Origin: Methanocorpusculaceae archaeon UBA425
GTDB taxonomy: Archaea; Halobacteriota; Methanomicrobia; Methanomicrobiales; Methanocorpusculaceae
NCBI GenBank assembly: GCA_002506085.1
Contig: DAWV01000006.1
Span: 25,032-89,031, forward strand
Direction: 5' to 3'
Length of the DNA: 64,000 nucleotides
Below are positions 43,027-51,585 of this stretch, piece by piece (the stretch's first letter is position 1; every line of letters begins with the position of its first letter). Under the pieces are notes generated by a model that was given only the letters and a program-made list of their open reading frames with translations, had not been told where the DNA came from and did no database searches. The position numbers were made by a program, and so were the translations under genes.

Positions 43027-44241
43027 CTATTCTATTATTCGGATAACCGGTTTTGCCAGATGCCGTCTTGATCCGGGTGGGACCTCATACCAGCCTTCTG
43101 CAATATCTCTTCTGCATACCTCGACCTCCCGGACTCTTGCAGAACATTCACGGCATTTATATCCCTTGCCTTTTCCTGCCGAGGTCATTCGCCCGCCGCA
43201 TTCGGGGCACTGGGGAGATGAACGGCTCTCCGGCTCAGCAAGCATGTTCACCCGGAACTTTTCCAGATGAAGAACACCTTTCATGTAACTTCCACAGACT
43301 GTGATTTCATCGCCGGATACAAGTTCCCGAACAGCGTTCCGGAATTGTTTCGTTGGTTCAAAAGCAAACACCTGAATGGTCTTACCATTTGCGAAAATCG
43401 GGAAATGCACATGACCTCCGCGTTCCGTTACCGGAGCTGATTCAACCATGCCTGAAAACCGGTATGATTCTCCCTCAATCAAGTCCCCTTCCGGGATTGG
43501 GAGAAGATGTGCATCAGTCCCCTGATTCGTCTCCCAAACAATAGAGAACGCCGGTTCTTCTGTTTGCACATACCCGGCTGCTTTTTTTACCCATTCGGAT
43601 GACTCGCCTCTGATTCCGTACAGCACCGGGTCTTTTCCATGCGGGATGCAGACAATTTCCCGACGGATGAAATCTACGGTATCCCAGGTGTGAGGTGTCG
43701 TTTTCTCTTCGGATGAAAAAAATCCTTCCGGATTAAAGATGCGCGGGGTTCCGCATGCTTCAGGTTTCCGATATGCAAGACACTCATATGTTTTGTCCGG
43801 CAGAACCGATGAAACGGCTGCGAGAGCTCCGATTAATCCCCTGCGGTTTTTATATCCCTGATAGAGTGCTCCGATATTTTCGAGCCTCGCTACCGTCTCT
43901 TCGATTGTGCAGAATTTCTGGAGAGCCTGGTAATAGAATGCCGGATTGGGCGGGGACTCCACCACGACTACCCCGGGATTTGTTTTTTCGCAGTCGAATT
44001 TGGCGAAACGTTCAACAAAACCGCGCGCAATTTTGAATGCCTCATCCGGATTTCCACCCTCAGTCTCAATACAGATGGCGGCATTACCCCGCGTCTTCCA
44101 GATAACATTCGGATTAAGCCGTACCAGACGGAGATTTTTCACCATAAATCCAGTGCGTTTCAGCTCATCAGCTACCAACGCTCCAAGATACGTAGTACAC
44201 ATCCCGTCAGGTGAATCCGTGTCATCAATCCCAATCAGCAT
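43027..44241 (-). CDS. tiaS: tRNA(Ile2) 2-agmatinylcytidine synthetase TiaS
   Basis: A 404-residue ATP-dependent enzyme that attaches agmatine to C34 of tRNA-Ile(CAU), so that it reads AUA. It starts MLIGIDDTDSPDGMCTTYLG, the family signature; further parts are a ferredoxin-like region, an OB-fold around 290-350, and a C-terminal zinc ribbon with CPECGG and CRECS. I set the start at 44241; the long in-frame extension upstream runs through the divergent promoter. It is essential in archaea that use this tRNA. Confidence 0.95.
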   Translation of the reverse strand: MLIGIDDTDSPDGMCTTYLGALVADELKRTGFMVKNLRLVRLNPNVIWKTRGNAAICIETEGGNPDEAFKIARGFVERFAKFDCEKTNPGVVVVESPPNPAFYYQALQKFCTIEETVARLENIGALYQGYKNRRGLIGALAAVSSVLPDKTYECLAYRKPEACGTPRIFNPEGFFSSEEKTTPHTWDTVDFIRREIVCIPHGKDPVLYGIRGESSEWVKKAAGYVQTEEPAFSIVWETNQGTDAHLLPIPEGDLIEGESYRFSGMVESAPVTERGGHVHFPIFANGKTIQVFAFEPTKQFRNAVRELVSGDEITVCGSYMKGVLHLEKFRVNMLAEPESRSSPQCPECGGRMTSAGKGKGYKCRECSARVREVEVCRRDIAEGWYEVPPGSRRHLAKPVIRIIE

Positions 44242-44290
44242 AAAGGATATTATTTTATTGAACCGCATTACTATTACCATTATACATATT

Positions 44291-45244
44291 ATGTCCAATG
44301 ACAGACTCCTCCAAAACGTGGTCAGTATCCTTCTGATGACCGGATACAATGTCTCGGAACGTTGTGAAATTCGTCCGAGAAGTTTCGACCTGATGACATC
44401 AAAAGGAGAGAATCTGCTCGTTATCAAGGTAGTATCACAGATTGACAGCGTCAATGAAGATATTGCCTGGGACCTGGATAAAATCGCGCGGCATCTTCAC
44501 GCAGTTCCGCTCATCATCGGAGAACGCGCAAGAGACGTGGTGCTGGAGCGTGGTGCAATATATCTCAGGTATGGAATCAATGCCGTGTCTTCCGCCACGC
44601 TCTATGATTTTCTTGCCGAAGGAGAACTTCCTCTGGTCTATGCCTCACCGGGTGGTCTTTATGTCAATATCGATGCAGAAAGACTCCGGACTCTGCGGGA
44701 GGAACAGGCAATGTCTTTAGGTGATCTTGCTCATGCTCTTGGAGTGTCCCGGAGGACAATAAGCAAATACGAAGGCGGCATGGGCACGACGCTTGAGATG
44801 GCGATGCGGCTTGAGGAGTTTTTCAACGATGATATCGTGAAGCCGATTGATCTGTTCCATTACACGCCGGTGGAGGAGGCGCGTGTTCCGGCATCCCTTC
44901 CTTCCGGTCATCATGTGGAAGGGGAAGAATCACTGAAAAAGCCCGAAGATCATCTCCGGTCAATCGGCATCAATGTTCATGAACTCCGGAGATCCCCATT
45001 CCACGCATTCGCGGTCTTCGAGAATGAAACCATCCTTACGTGCTACGGAACCCCCCAGAAAACCGTTCAGCGTGCAGAGCTTGTGGGAAACATCTCCCAG
45101 ATTACCGGCACCCACTCTCTATGTGTGGTCTCTGATTATCGGAAGGAGAAGATGATTGGAAAGACCCTCGTTATCGGAGAGGAACGGCTCAAGGATGTGG
45201 AGGACGCTGAGGATCTTATGGAGATGGTGAGTGATGAGAAATAA
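44291..45244 (+). CDS. Archaeal helix-turn-helix regulator (COG1395-like)
   Basis: A 317-residue predicted transcription factor. The N-terminal part (1-115) resembles a PD-(D/E)XK-like fold (SFDLMTSKGENLLVIKVVSQ); the central part holds a Cro/C1-type HTH (LRTLREEQAMSLGDLAHALGVSRRTISKYEGG, about 124-155); the C-terminal 100 residues form a further domain (SPFHAFAVFENETILTCYGTPQKT). The ATG at 44291 is chosen from the family start and the divergent promoter position; the open frame upstream is antisense to tiaS. The regulon is unknown. Confidence 0.88.
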   Translation: MSNDRLLQNVVSILLMTGYNVSERCEIRPRSFDLMTSKGENLLVIKVVSQIDSVNEDIAWDLDKIARHLHAVPLIIGERARDVVLERGAIYLRYGINAVSSATLYDFLAEGELPLVYASPGGLYVNIDAERLRTLREEQAMSLGDLAHALGVSRRTISKYEGGMGTTLEMAMRLEEFFNDDIVKPIDLFHYTPVEEARVPASLPSGHHVEGEESLKKPEDHLRSIGINVHELRRSPFHAFAVFENETILTCYGTPQKTVQRAELVGNISQITGTHSLCVVSDYRKEKMIGKTLVIGEERLKDVEDAEDLMEMVSDEK

Positions 45245-45273
45245 TACTATTTTTAAAAATGCAATCTCTAAAT

Positions 45274-45328
45274 AACACAATTACTACCAATATGTGTTGG
45301 TAGTAACACTTATTAGCAAATACGTGTT
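45274..45328 (+). promoter_or_regulatory. Four alternating GTGTT/AACAC half-sites upstream of nikMN
   Basis: AACAC at 45274-45278, GTGTT at 45294-45298, AACAC at 45305-45309 and GTGTT at 45324-45328 alternate in orientation with spacers of 15, 6 and 14 bases. Spacings of 14-15 bases fit a NikR-type dyad, and the third half-site abuts a TATA-like TTATTA. Nickel-dependent repression of nikMN by the downstream NikR is the natural reading. Confidence 0.55.
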
Positions 45329-45340
45329 AAAGTAATATAC

Positions 45341-45346
45341 AGGTGA
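45341..45346 (+). promoter_or_regulatory. Shine-Dalgarno that fixes an ACG start for nikMN
   Basis: AGGTGA ends six bases before ACG (45353-45355), exactly the spacing expected for initiation. No ATG, GTG or TTG in the reading frame lies between the upstream stop (45344-45346) and ATG 45494. Confidence 0.7.
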
Positions 45347-45352
45347 AACACA

Positions 45353-46336
45353 ACGCACATTCCTGATTTTCTATTTGGTTACAGCGGACTTGGTGTCCCT
45401 CTCGGTATTGTATTCTGGATAATTGCCCTCGTTTTTATTGTTCTTGCAATCAACTGGGCGAGAAAAAATCTCGATGCATCAAAAATTCCTGTCATGGCGA
45501 TTATTGCTGCGGGAATTTTCGCTCTTCAGGCATTTAATCTACCGACGGGTTTTGGTGTCTCCGGGCATTTAGTTGGTGGTGCCCTTGCGGCAATCATTCT
45601 TGGCTCACCATTTGCAGCTGTTTTTGTTTTGACCATTGTCCTTGTCATCCAGGCTCTTATCTTTGGTGACGGCGGCGTTCTCGCACTTGGTGCAAACATC
45701 ATCAACATGGGTGTTATCGCCGGTTTTGTCGGATTCTACTCCTTCAAAGGACTCAAATCCCTGCTTCCAAAAATTCCGGTTGCGGTATCCGTAGGAATTG
45801 CGGCATGGTTGGCCTGTGTTATCGCGGCATGTTGTGCTGCGGTTGAAATTGCCATTCTTGGCGCAGTTCCGATTGCTATTGGTCTCCCGACGATGTTTAT
45901 CTATCACGCGATTATCGGTATCATCGAAGGTGTCATCACTGCAGTTGTCGTAACACTCGTCTTTAAAGTCCGCCCTGAACTCACCGGAGACACGACGAAA
46001 AAAGGAGTCCCGATTAAGAATTTCCTTGTGGCAGGTCTTGTGATCGCATTAATCATCGGGGGGTGTGCAGTGTTTTTCGCATCAAGTAACCCTGACGGAC
46101 TTGACAGCACGCTTCTTGTCAGTGGTGGAGTAAAAGATATCTTTGCTCCGGCAACAGGAGATGAAATCGTTGAAGCCGAAGACCCGGTCGGGTGGCAGGC
46201 ACCAATGCCCGATTACGCGCTTGGCGATAGTACAATTGGTGCAATCATAGCTTTGATTATAGGAATCTTTGCGGCACTTGTTGTAATTCTTGTAGCGGCA
46301 AAAATAGTTTACGCCTCCTCCGGGAAGAGTAATTAA
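45353..46336 (+). CDS. nikM: Nickel/cobalt ECF transporter S component NikM fused to NikN, ACG start
   Basis: A 327-residue membrane protein. Read from ACG 45353 as Met, it starts MHIPDF; NikM/CbiM proteins need Met1 and His2 to bind the metal, together with a later His, here H72 in SGHLVGG. The first ATG (45494) would delete the first helix and His2. The C-terminal third (about 215-327) has ASSNPDG and a final helix, the PDGLE-type NikN part. No ATPase or EcfT gene adjoins, so energising subunits must be elsewhere. nikR follows. Confidence 0.85.
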   Translation, partial: THIPDFLFGYSGLGVPLGIVFWIIALVFIVLAINWARKNLDASKIPVMAIIAAGIFALQAFNLPTGFGVSGHLVGGALAAIILGSPFAAVFVLTIVLVIQALIFGDGGVLALGANIINMGVIAGFVGFYSFKGLKSLLPKIPVAVSVGIAAWLACVIAACCAAVEIAILGAVPIAIGLPTMFIYHAIIGIIEGVITAVVVTLVFKVRPELTGDTTKKGVPIKNFLVAGLVIALIIGGCAVFFASSNPDGLDSTLLVSGGVKDIFAPATGDEIVEAEDPVGWQAPMPDYALGDSTIGAIIALIIGIFAALVVILVAAKIVYASSGKSN

Positions 46337-46433
46337 TTCCTCTTTTTTAATCTCGCCCAAAGTATGTGTATACTTTAACATTCTTCTGACTATGTAAGAA
46401 CAATAATATAGGGAGACGAACTAATCTTCAACC

Positions 46434-46853
46434 ATGGTTGGAGAATCAGAACTCTCACGTATTGGAATTTCATTACCTGAAAATCTGCTGACGAAATTTG
46501 ACGATATCATTGGAAAGCGTGGATACTCCTCCAGGTCGGAAGGAATCCGTGATGCAATTCGTTCCTATATCACCTATTATGAATGGATGAATGATGTTAC
46601 CGGAGAACGTCAGGGGGTAATTACGATGGTTTACGAACATGACCACCGTGGTCTGATGGAAACAATTACCGAAATCCAGCATGAAAACAGAAGGATTGTC
46701 CAGTCATCCATTCACTCGCACGTTAGTGATGAGCGGTGCCTTGAGGTTATCCTCGTCAGAGGGCAGGGCGAGCAGCTCAAACAGCTTGCTGAGCGGCTCA
46801 TGTCACTCAAGGGTGTAGAGTCAGTTAAGCTGACTACAATAAAAACCGATTAA
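46434..46853 (+). CDS. nikR: NikR nickel-responsive repressor
   Basis: A 139-residue ribbon-helix-helix repressor with ACT-like C-terminal domain. The N-terminal half (RIGISLPENLLTKFDDIIGKRGYSSRSEGIRDAIR) binds DNA. All four nickel ligands are present: H83, H94, H96 and C102, corresponding to H76, H87, H89 and C95 of the E. coli protein. It lies 97 bases after nikMN and probably controls it through the half-sites at 45274-45328. Confidence 0.95.
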   Translation: MVGESELSRIGISLPENLLTKFDDIIGKRGYSSRSEGIRDAIRSYITYYEWMNDVTGERQGVITMVYEHDHRGLMETITEIQHENRRIVQSSIHSHVSDERCLEVILVRGQGEQLKQLAERLMSLKGVESVKLTTIKTD

Positions 46854-46977
46854 TCTTTATTTACTGCACCATATTTTTCACGGGTAATCTTTCGTTTCGG
46901 CGAAATGATAACTGAAAATATAAACACCAGTGCAAAAATAACTGTGTCCCGAACCCGCAAGGTAAATCCAGGCTCAA

Positions 46978-48114
46978 CTAAGGTCGACGTTCGCGTCGAC
47001 CTGTCATATCCATGAGTGAATTGAGCACGCCTTCAATAAAGCTAATCCCGCCCTCAATTCCCGTGATAGGGCGTGCCGATATGGAAACACGGCTCCGGTC
47101 GGGCGGTGTAATACCAAGGAACGCGGCATTTGGATAAGCATTTGCCTCAAAGGTTGAACCGAGGATGAGGTCCGGTTTGCATGCCGCGATTTTTCCGGTG
47201 ATTTCCTGAAGATTGGTTACGCAGGGGATTGTTTTTGCATTCCTGTTTCGTGCGAGAACAACAGGCACATCCGATCCGAAATAGCGTTCCATTATTTTTT
47301 GGGCGAATATGGCATAGCTTTCCTGTGAACATACTGCGACTATCGGAGGTTCATACTTTCGGAGATATTTATCGCTGTAGTAAAACATCAGCTCATCAGC
47401 CCGTTCCCACTCGTCAAGAACCGGGTCCATATCTGCATCAGGGAATGTTATCGCGAGATTTTCTATCGTCTCTTTCAGATCGGGGAATAAAAACGAACCG
47501 AGCATTGACCCGATTCCTGACGTGTAAGACGGATTTACTGATATTGTATGCAAAGCAGCTCCTTTCCGGAGATTTTCATACGTGTCCTTTGCAAATCTTA
47601 CGACTACCGGAATTCCCATAGTGGATAGAAGACGTTCTGCTTCGTGAAGATTGCCTCTCCAGAATAAATCCAGGAGAGACACCCCATCGATGTTCACGCC
47701 GTCACGCATTTCATTTGTTTCAATCGCAAGACTTTCGTAGGCGATTTTCACTCCTTCCTCGACATTTCCTGCAAAACCCGGAGCGTCGACAAAAATTGCC
47801 GCCCCGTCCGGGAATGCCCCGGCAAGGTCTTCGCCGGTAAGTGCAGGAATACAGGTGTTGAGGATGGCAATCGGCTTATTCGTCTTTGAAACTTCCGTAA
47901 CCACTTCCTTCAGACGGTTCACCGTCCCGAAGACAATCTCAGATTCCAGAAGATATGTGCTGAATAGCGGAACTTTCAGCAGTGATCTCGGATAGTAGTA
48001 ACATCCCGATGAACCGTGAATTATCACACAAAGCCCGGAAAATCCGGCGAGAATGGAACAAGCTCCTGTCATGGCACACGGCCAGACCGGATTTATACAA
48101 AATTTATCATCCAT
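46978..48114 (-). CDS. Nitrogenase component 1-like protein (NifD/NifK-like), second subunit
   Basis: A 378-residue member of the oxidoreductase/nitrogenase component 1 family. Three cysteines correspond to P-cluster ligands: C13 (PCAMTGA), C38 (SSGCYY) and C88 (NTCIPALTGED). The first two are spaced exactly as in the adjacent paralogue. It is well below NifD/NifK length (about 480-520), and I see no counterpart of the FeMo-cofactor Cys/His ligands. It is the third gene of an H-D-K operon, overlapping the second by eight bases. It could be a CfbD relative (F430 synthesis) or part of an uncharacterised group IV system. Confidence 0.82.
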   Translation of the reverse strand: MDDKFCINPVWPCAMTGACSILAGFSGLCVIIHGSSGCYYYPRSLLKVPLFSTYLLESEIVFGTVNRLKEVVTEVSKTNKPIAILNTCIPALTGEDLAGAFPDGAAIFVDAPGFAGNVEEGVKIAYESLAIETNEMRDGVNIDGVSLLDLFWRGNLHEAERLLSTMGIPVVVRFAKDTYENLRKGAALHTISVNPSYTSGIGSMLGSFLFPDLKETIENLAITFPDADMDPVLDEWERADELMFYYSDKYLRKYEPPIVAVCSQESYAIFAQKIMERYFGSDVPVVLARNRNAKTIPCVTNLQEITGKIAACKPDLILGSTFEANAYPNAAFLGITPPDRSRVSISARPITGIEGGISFIEGVLNSLMDMTGRRERRP

Positions 48115-49153
48115 GGAGAATCCTCCTCCTCCAGAGATAGAGCATCTTCATCGTACCGGAAACACCGACAGGCAGATAGAATGGAGGTTTGACTTCAACA
48201 CCGTCTGGTGATTCGGTCATGCCTATTCGTTCGATTGCTTCGCGTGCCACGGCAAATATTCCTTCCAATGGTTCAGCCCCAAGAAACACACTCTTCCCCC
48301 TGAGTTTTGAAAATCCGGCAAGTTTCTTTTCCTGCCAGGCATTTTCGCTCGAAACAGCTGCATCGATTTTTTCTCGAGAAATCCCGCAGGCTGTTCCGGT
48401 TTCACGCAAAAAGGTGATTGCGCCTGAAAGCCCGCGCGGGAATTCCCGAATGACCCGGCGGTTGAATTTTTTTCCGAGTTCACGGCCGGCATCACTGGAA
48501 CGATCATCTCTCAGAATAAAACAGGATGCAGTTCCCAGTTTTTTGAGCGTGGCAACATCAGCATTTCTGCAGAACCTGACGGTGACGGTTAAGTCCAGCA
48601 GATGCAAAAGTCTGGTCACTTCGGCATAATTCTCCTCAACTTCCGACTCAAGATTTTTTTCTCCAATTATTGCCACTGTCCCTGGTATGGGCTCAGCCGG
48701 TTCAGCGAGACCCGCAAGTCCGATTAGCGCGGAGTTCTCCCCGTCTTTTGCACTGCCCCCGAGAAATCCCGAGGTTGGAATATAGAGAATCTGCTTTGCA
48801 TAAGCATGTTCCTGACAGACCGCACGGCAGTCGTCGCCGATTGTTTCTGGAACGCATGATGTGACTACGATGATGAGGTCAGGTTTTTTTTCGGCGGCAC
48901 GGTCAAGTGCCTGCCGGAGACACCCCTCCCCTCCAAAAATAACATCCTTATCTGAAAGACCGGAGACCATAATCTCCGGCGTGATTTTTGTCTCGGCATC
49001 ATTCATCATTGCATGGAGCATCGAAAAAGTCTGATGGGCACAACCATGGGGGGCATGAACTACCGTTACCGCTCCCGGAATAAAACAGGCGACGGAAAGT
49101 GCACCCGTAAGGGTGCATCCTGCCATCCTTGATTCATAGATAGTTTCTTGCAA
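48107..49153 (-). CDS. Nitrogenase component 1-like protein (NifD/NifK-like), first subunit
   Basis: A 348-residue paralogue of the next gene. Cluster-ligand candidates are C13 (GCTLTGA), C38 (HGCAHQ) and C100 (TSCVPETIGDD), followed by typical family segments such as VIFGGEGCLRQAL (71-83). With its neighbour it could form a D2K2-like heterotetramer with a cluster at the interface, receiving electrons from the NifH-like protein. Overlap with the upstream gene is 20 bases and with the downstream gene 8 bases, so the stoichiometry is probably translationally coupled. The substrate is unknown. Confidence 0.82.
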   Translation of the reverse strand: MQETIYESRMAGCTLTGALSVACFIPGAVTVVHAPHGCAHQTFSMLHAMMNDAETKITPEIMVSGLSDKDVIFGGEGCLRQALDRAAEKKPDLIIVVTSCVPETIGDDCRAVCQEHAYAKQILYIPTSGFLGGSAKDGENSALIGLAGLAEPAEPIPGTVAIIGEKNLESEVEENYAEVTRLLHLLDLTVTVRFCRNADVATLKKLGTASCFILRDDRSSDAGRELGKKFNRRVIREFPRGLSGAITFLRETGTACGISREKIDAAVSSENAWQEKKLAGFSKLRGKSVFLGAEPLEGIFAVAREAIERIGMTESPDGVEVKPPFYLPVGVSGTMKMLYLWRRRILHG

Positions 49154-49940
49154 GTTCTTCCAGCTCCTCTAATGCGAGCGGGGTCGGAATCCGAAGGTCG
49201 GTGTTATCCAGAATTATTTTTGCGCAGTTTCTGTATACTTCTGCCTGCTCGGACTCCGGATTGTGTTCAATCACGGTCATACAGTTCACCTCTGCAGCGC
49301 GGACCGAGTTGCTTCGCGGGATATAATAGACAAGTCTGGAGCCAATTCTTTTTGCAAACTCTTCTACGAGTTCGCGTTCGTTCTCCATATTTTTCGCATT
49401 GCAGATTACCCCTCCGAGCCGGCATTTTGCGGAGCTTCTCTCGGATATCCGTGCAATTGCTTTACAGATGTTATTTGCCGCGTAAAGACTCATCAACTCG
49501 CCGCTCGTGACAAGATAGACCTCTTCTGCGTATCCGTCCCTCATCGGCATGGCAAACCCGCCGCAGACCACATCTCCGAGAACATCGTAGACGACCACGT
49601 CGCCAAAGAGTGCATCCATTTTTTCAAGAAGCTGGAATGTGGCAATTATTCCCCGACCTGCACAACCGATACCAGGCTCGGGTCCCCCTGCTTCCACACA
49701 CCGGATATTTCCAAATCCATGATAGATGATATCTTCAGTTTTGAGTTCCTTATGCTCATACATCTGCTCCAATACGGTTGGAATCCAGCGTCCGTGCATG
49801 AGCATGCGTGTACTGTCATGTTTCGGGTCACACCCGATCTGCATGACATCAAGGTTCATCTCAGAAAATGCCGCTGAAAGATTTGCCGATGTGGTGGATT
49901 TTCCAATTCCTCCTTTTCCATAAAGGGCAATCTGTCTCAT
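49134..49940 (-). CDS. NifH-like ATP-dependent reductase
   Basis: A 268-residue homodimeric Fe-protein type ATPase that delivers electrons to component 1. The P-loop is GKGGIGKST (8-16), QIGCDPKHDSTR (34-45) is switch-like, and the [4Fe-4S] ligands are C93 (GIGCAGRG) and C126 (DVVCGG). It belongs with NifH, CfbC, BchL and related proteins; absence of nifEN, nifB or other nif genes argues against true nitrogenase. A minus-strand TATA box lies at 49966-49975. It is the first gene of the three-gene operon. Confidence 0.88.
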   Translation of the reverse strand: MRQIALYGKGGIGKSTTSANLSAAFSEMNLDVMQIGCDPKHDSTRMLMHGRWIPTVLEQMYEHKELKTEDIIYHGFGNIRCVEAGGPEPGIGCAGRGIIATFQLLEKMDALFGDVVVYDVLGDVVCGGFAMPMRDGYAEEVYLVTSGELMSLYAANNICKAIARISERSSAKCRLGGVICNAKNMENERELVEEFAKRIGSRLVYYIPRSNSVRAAEVNCMTVIEHNPESEQAEVYRNCAKIILDNTDLRIPTPLALEELEELARNYL

Positions 49941-49965
49941 TGGGATATATGTTGACCTGCAGAAT

Positions 49966-49975
49966 ACATATAAGT
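49966..49975 (-). promoter_or_regulatory. TATA box of the nitrogenase-like operon
   Basis: On the minus strand ACTTATATGT is centred about 30 bases before the ATG at 49940, matching an archaeal TATA element and a very short or absent leader. Confidence 0.5.
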
Positions 49976-50019
49976 TGAGTTAAATCCATCCCGGCTGGGA
50001 AGATGGCCTGAGTTCCGGG

Positions 50020-51504
50020 TTACTCTGCTCTCCTCTTTGAGCCCTTTCGCGGATCAAATCCCCTGATAATACCCAGAACAAGGATAAGCACAGGTATTAC
50101 TTCCAGTCGTGCAACCCACATAACGATGAATAATATGACCTTTGCATAATCCGGCATCAAAGGTCCGATAACTCCGGTTGAACTTCCGTTGTTTCCGATA
50201 CAACTAAAGAGATCATAAATCGTCCCCAGCAGATTCTCCGAGAAATACGGGTCATGCAGGAAAATGACGAGCGTTATTGTTAACAGCAGAAGATAGAGCA
50301 TAACCAGAATAAGCGATTTTGCAATAAGATTCTCTGTATTGGTCCCATAAATCGGTTTTCCGTCGTGGCGCATCGGAACAATTGTCCTGGGGCTCCGGAG
50401 TGTCTTTCTGATCCACCAGGTAAGTGCCTCGAACATAACCTGGATTCGGTTGAGTTTGATACCTCCTGCAGTACTTCCCGGAGCTCCTCCGATTATGACG
50501 ATAATGGACAGGAAAAAGATTGGCGCAACCCCCCATCCCGCAAAGTTCGTGTTCTGGAATCCGGTGGAGCTCACAGCCGTACTTGCCATAAACAGACTTT
50601 CACGAAGCGTGTCCAGGAGAGGCATTCCTGTGACTGATAGTTCAATGACAAGAACTGCAGAAACAATCAGGAATACTCCCACCAGCATTTGTAGAAGCTT
50701 GTCGTGAAGAATTCCCCGGAGCGACCTGCTTACGTAGGTAACATAATAGAGCCGGAAAGGAATTGCGCCCGCAATCATAATCGGGATTAAAACCATTTCC
50801 AGAGCCAGATTGTCAAAGTGGATAATCCCCTCGGAATATATGGACATACCTCCGGTGGAAACTGCACAAAATGCAACATTAACCGCGTCCCATAGATTGA
50901 GACCTGTAAGAAGAATCGCAAGAATTGCAATCAGGGTTAAAACAAGATAGATTTTCCACATCTGCATGGCGGTTGCAATCACGCTTGGCATGAATGATTC
51001 GGATCTCCCTTCCGATCGGTAGAGATTCTGGGTCACAAGACCGCTGCTGCTTGCAATTGTTAAAGAAAATGCAACGATTCCAAGGCCGCCGATCCATTGC
51101 ATAAAGGAACGCCACAAAAGAATAGTCTTTGGCCAGTCTTCGAGATTTGTTGCAAGAGAAAATCCGGTGCCGGTCCAGGCCGACATTGACTCGAACGCTG
51201 CATCGATTATTGGCATCCCTACAAAAATGAACGGGAAACAGCCAAGCAGCCCTACAAGAACCCAGATAATGGCAGTCGCAGCAATAGATAGACTTGCCCG
51301 CGGAGATATGTTATTTTGCGGGAGAAGCCGAAGCGCCCCGCCGAGTCCGAGCATTGCAGCGGTGGATGTTCCCATCCACGGCAGGGCATACCATTCCTGA
51401 TAGATACAACCGACAATAATCGGAAGAAGTGAGGCTCCTCCTATTAAAAGAAGAACCGAGCCGATATCGCGACCAATCGTCGGAAGTTCCCTGACATAGC
51501 CCAT
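50020..51504 (-). CDS. trkH: TrkH-type potassium uptake protein
   Basis: A 494-residue K+ channel-like transporter with four repeats of helix-pore-helix. Selectivity-filter glycines are visible in SAWTGTGF, VSTGGMS, VSSTGFQ and GNNGSSTG. Its length is usual for TrkH/TrkG. The regulatory subunit TrkA is not encoded here and must be elsewhere. It lies between the nitrogenase-like operon and desulfoferrodoxin, on the same strand, with its own promoter likely. Confidence 0.93.
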   Translation of the reverse strand: MGYVRELPTIGRDIGSVLLLIGGASLLPIIVGCIYQEWYALPWMGTSTAAMLGLGGALRLLPQNNISPRASLSIAATAIIWVLVGLLGCFPFIFVGMPIIDAAFESMSAWTGTGFSLATNLEDWPKTILLWRSFMQWIGGLGIVAFSLTIASSSGLVTQNLYRSEGRSESFMPSVIATAMQMWKIYLVLTLIAILAILLTGLNLWDAVNVAFCAVSTGGMSIYSEGIIHFDNLALEMVLIPIMIAGAIPFRLYYVTYVSRSLRGILHDKLLQMLVGVFLIVSAVLVIELSVTGMPLLDTLRESLFMASTAVSSTGFQNTNFAGWGVAPIFFLSIIVIIGGAPGSTAGGIKLNRIQVMFEALTWWIRKTLRSPRTIVPMRHDGKPIYGTNTENLIAKSLILVMLYLLLLTITLVIFLHDPYFSENLLGTIYDLFSCIGNNGSSTGVIGPLMPDYAKVILFIVMWVARLEVIPVLILVLGIIRGFDPRKGSKRRAE

Positions 51505-51585
51505 GTGTAATACAATTAGGTGTTTGGTAATTATAGAAGTTCCCAGAAAAACTTTTTCGGGAGAGAAAAAAATTTGGGAGAAAAA

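Noticed and set aside
43946..44290. Extended N-terminus of the HTH regulator
   Set aside because: This frame is antisense to tiaS and crosses the divergent promoter; the family start fits 44291.
45494..46336. nikMN starting at the first ATG
   Set aside because: It would remove the first membrane helix and the metal-binding His2, while an excellent Shine-Dalgarno precedes ACG at 45353.
46978..49940. True molybdenum nitrogenase nifHDK
   Set aside because: The D/K-like proteins are 100-150 residues too short, cofactor ligands are not found, and no nifE, nifN, nifB or nifI genes adjoin.
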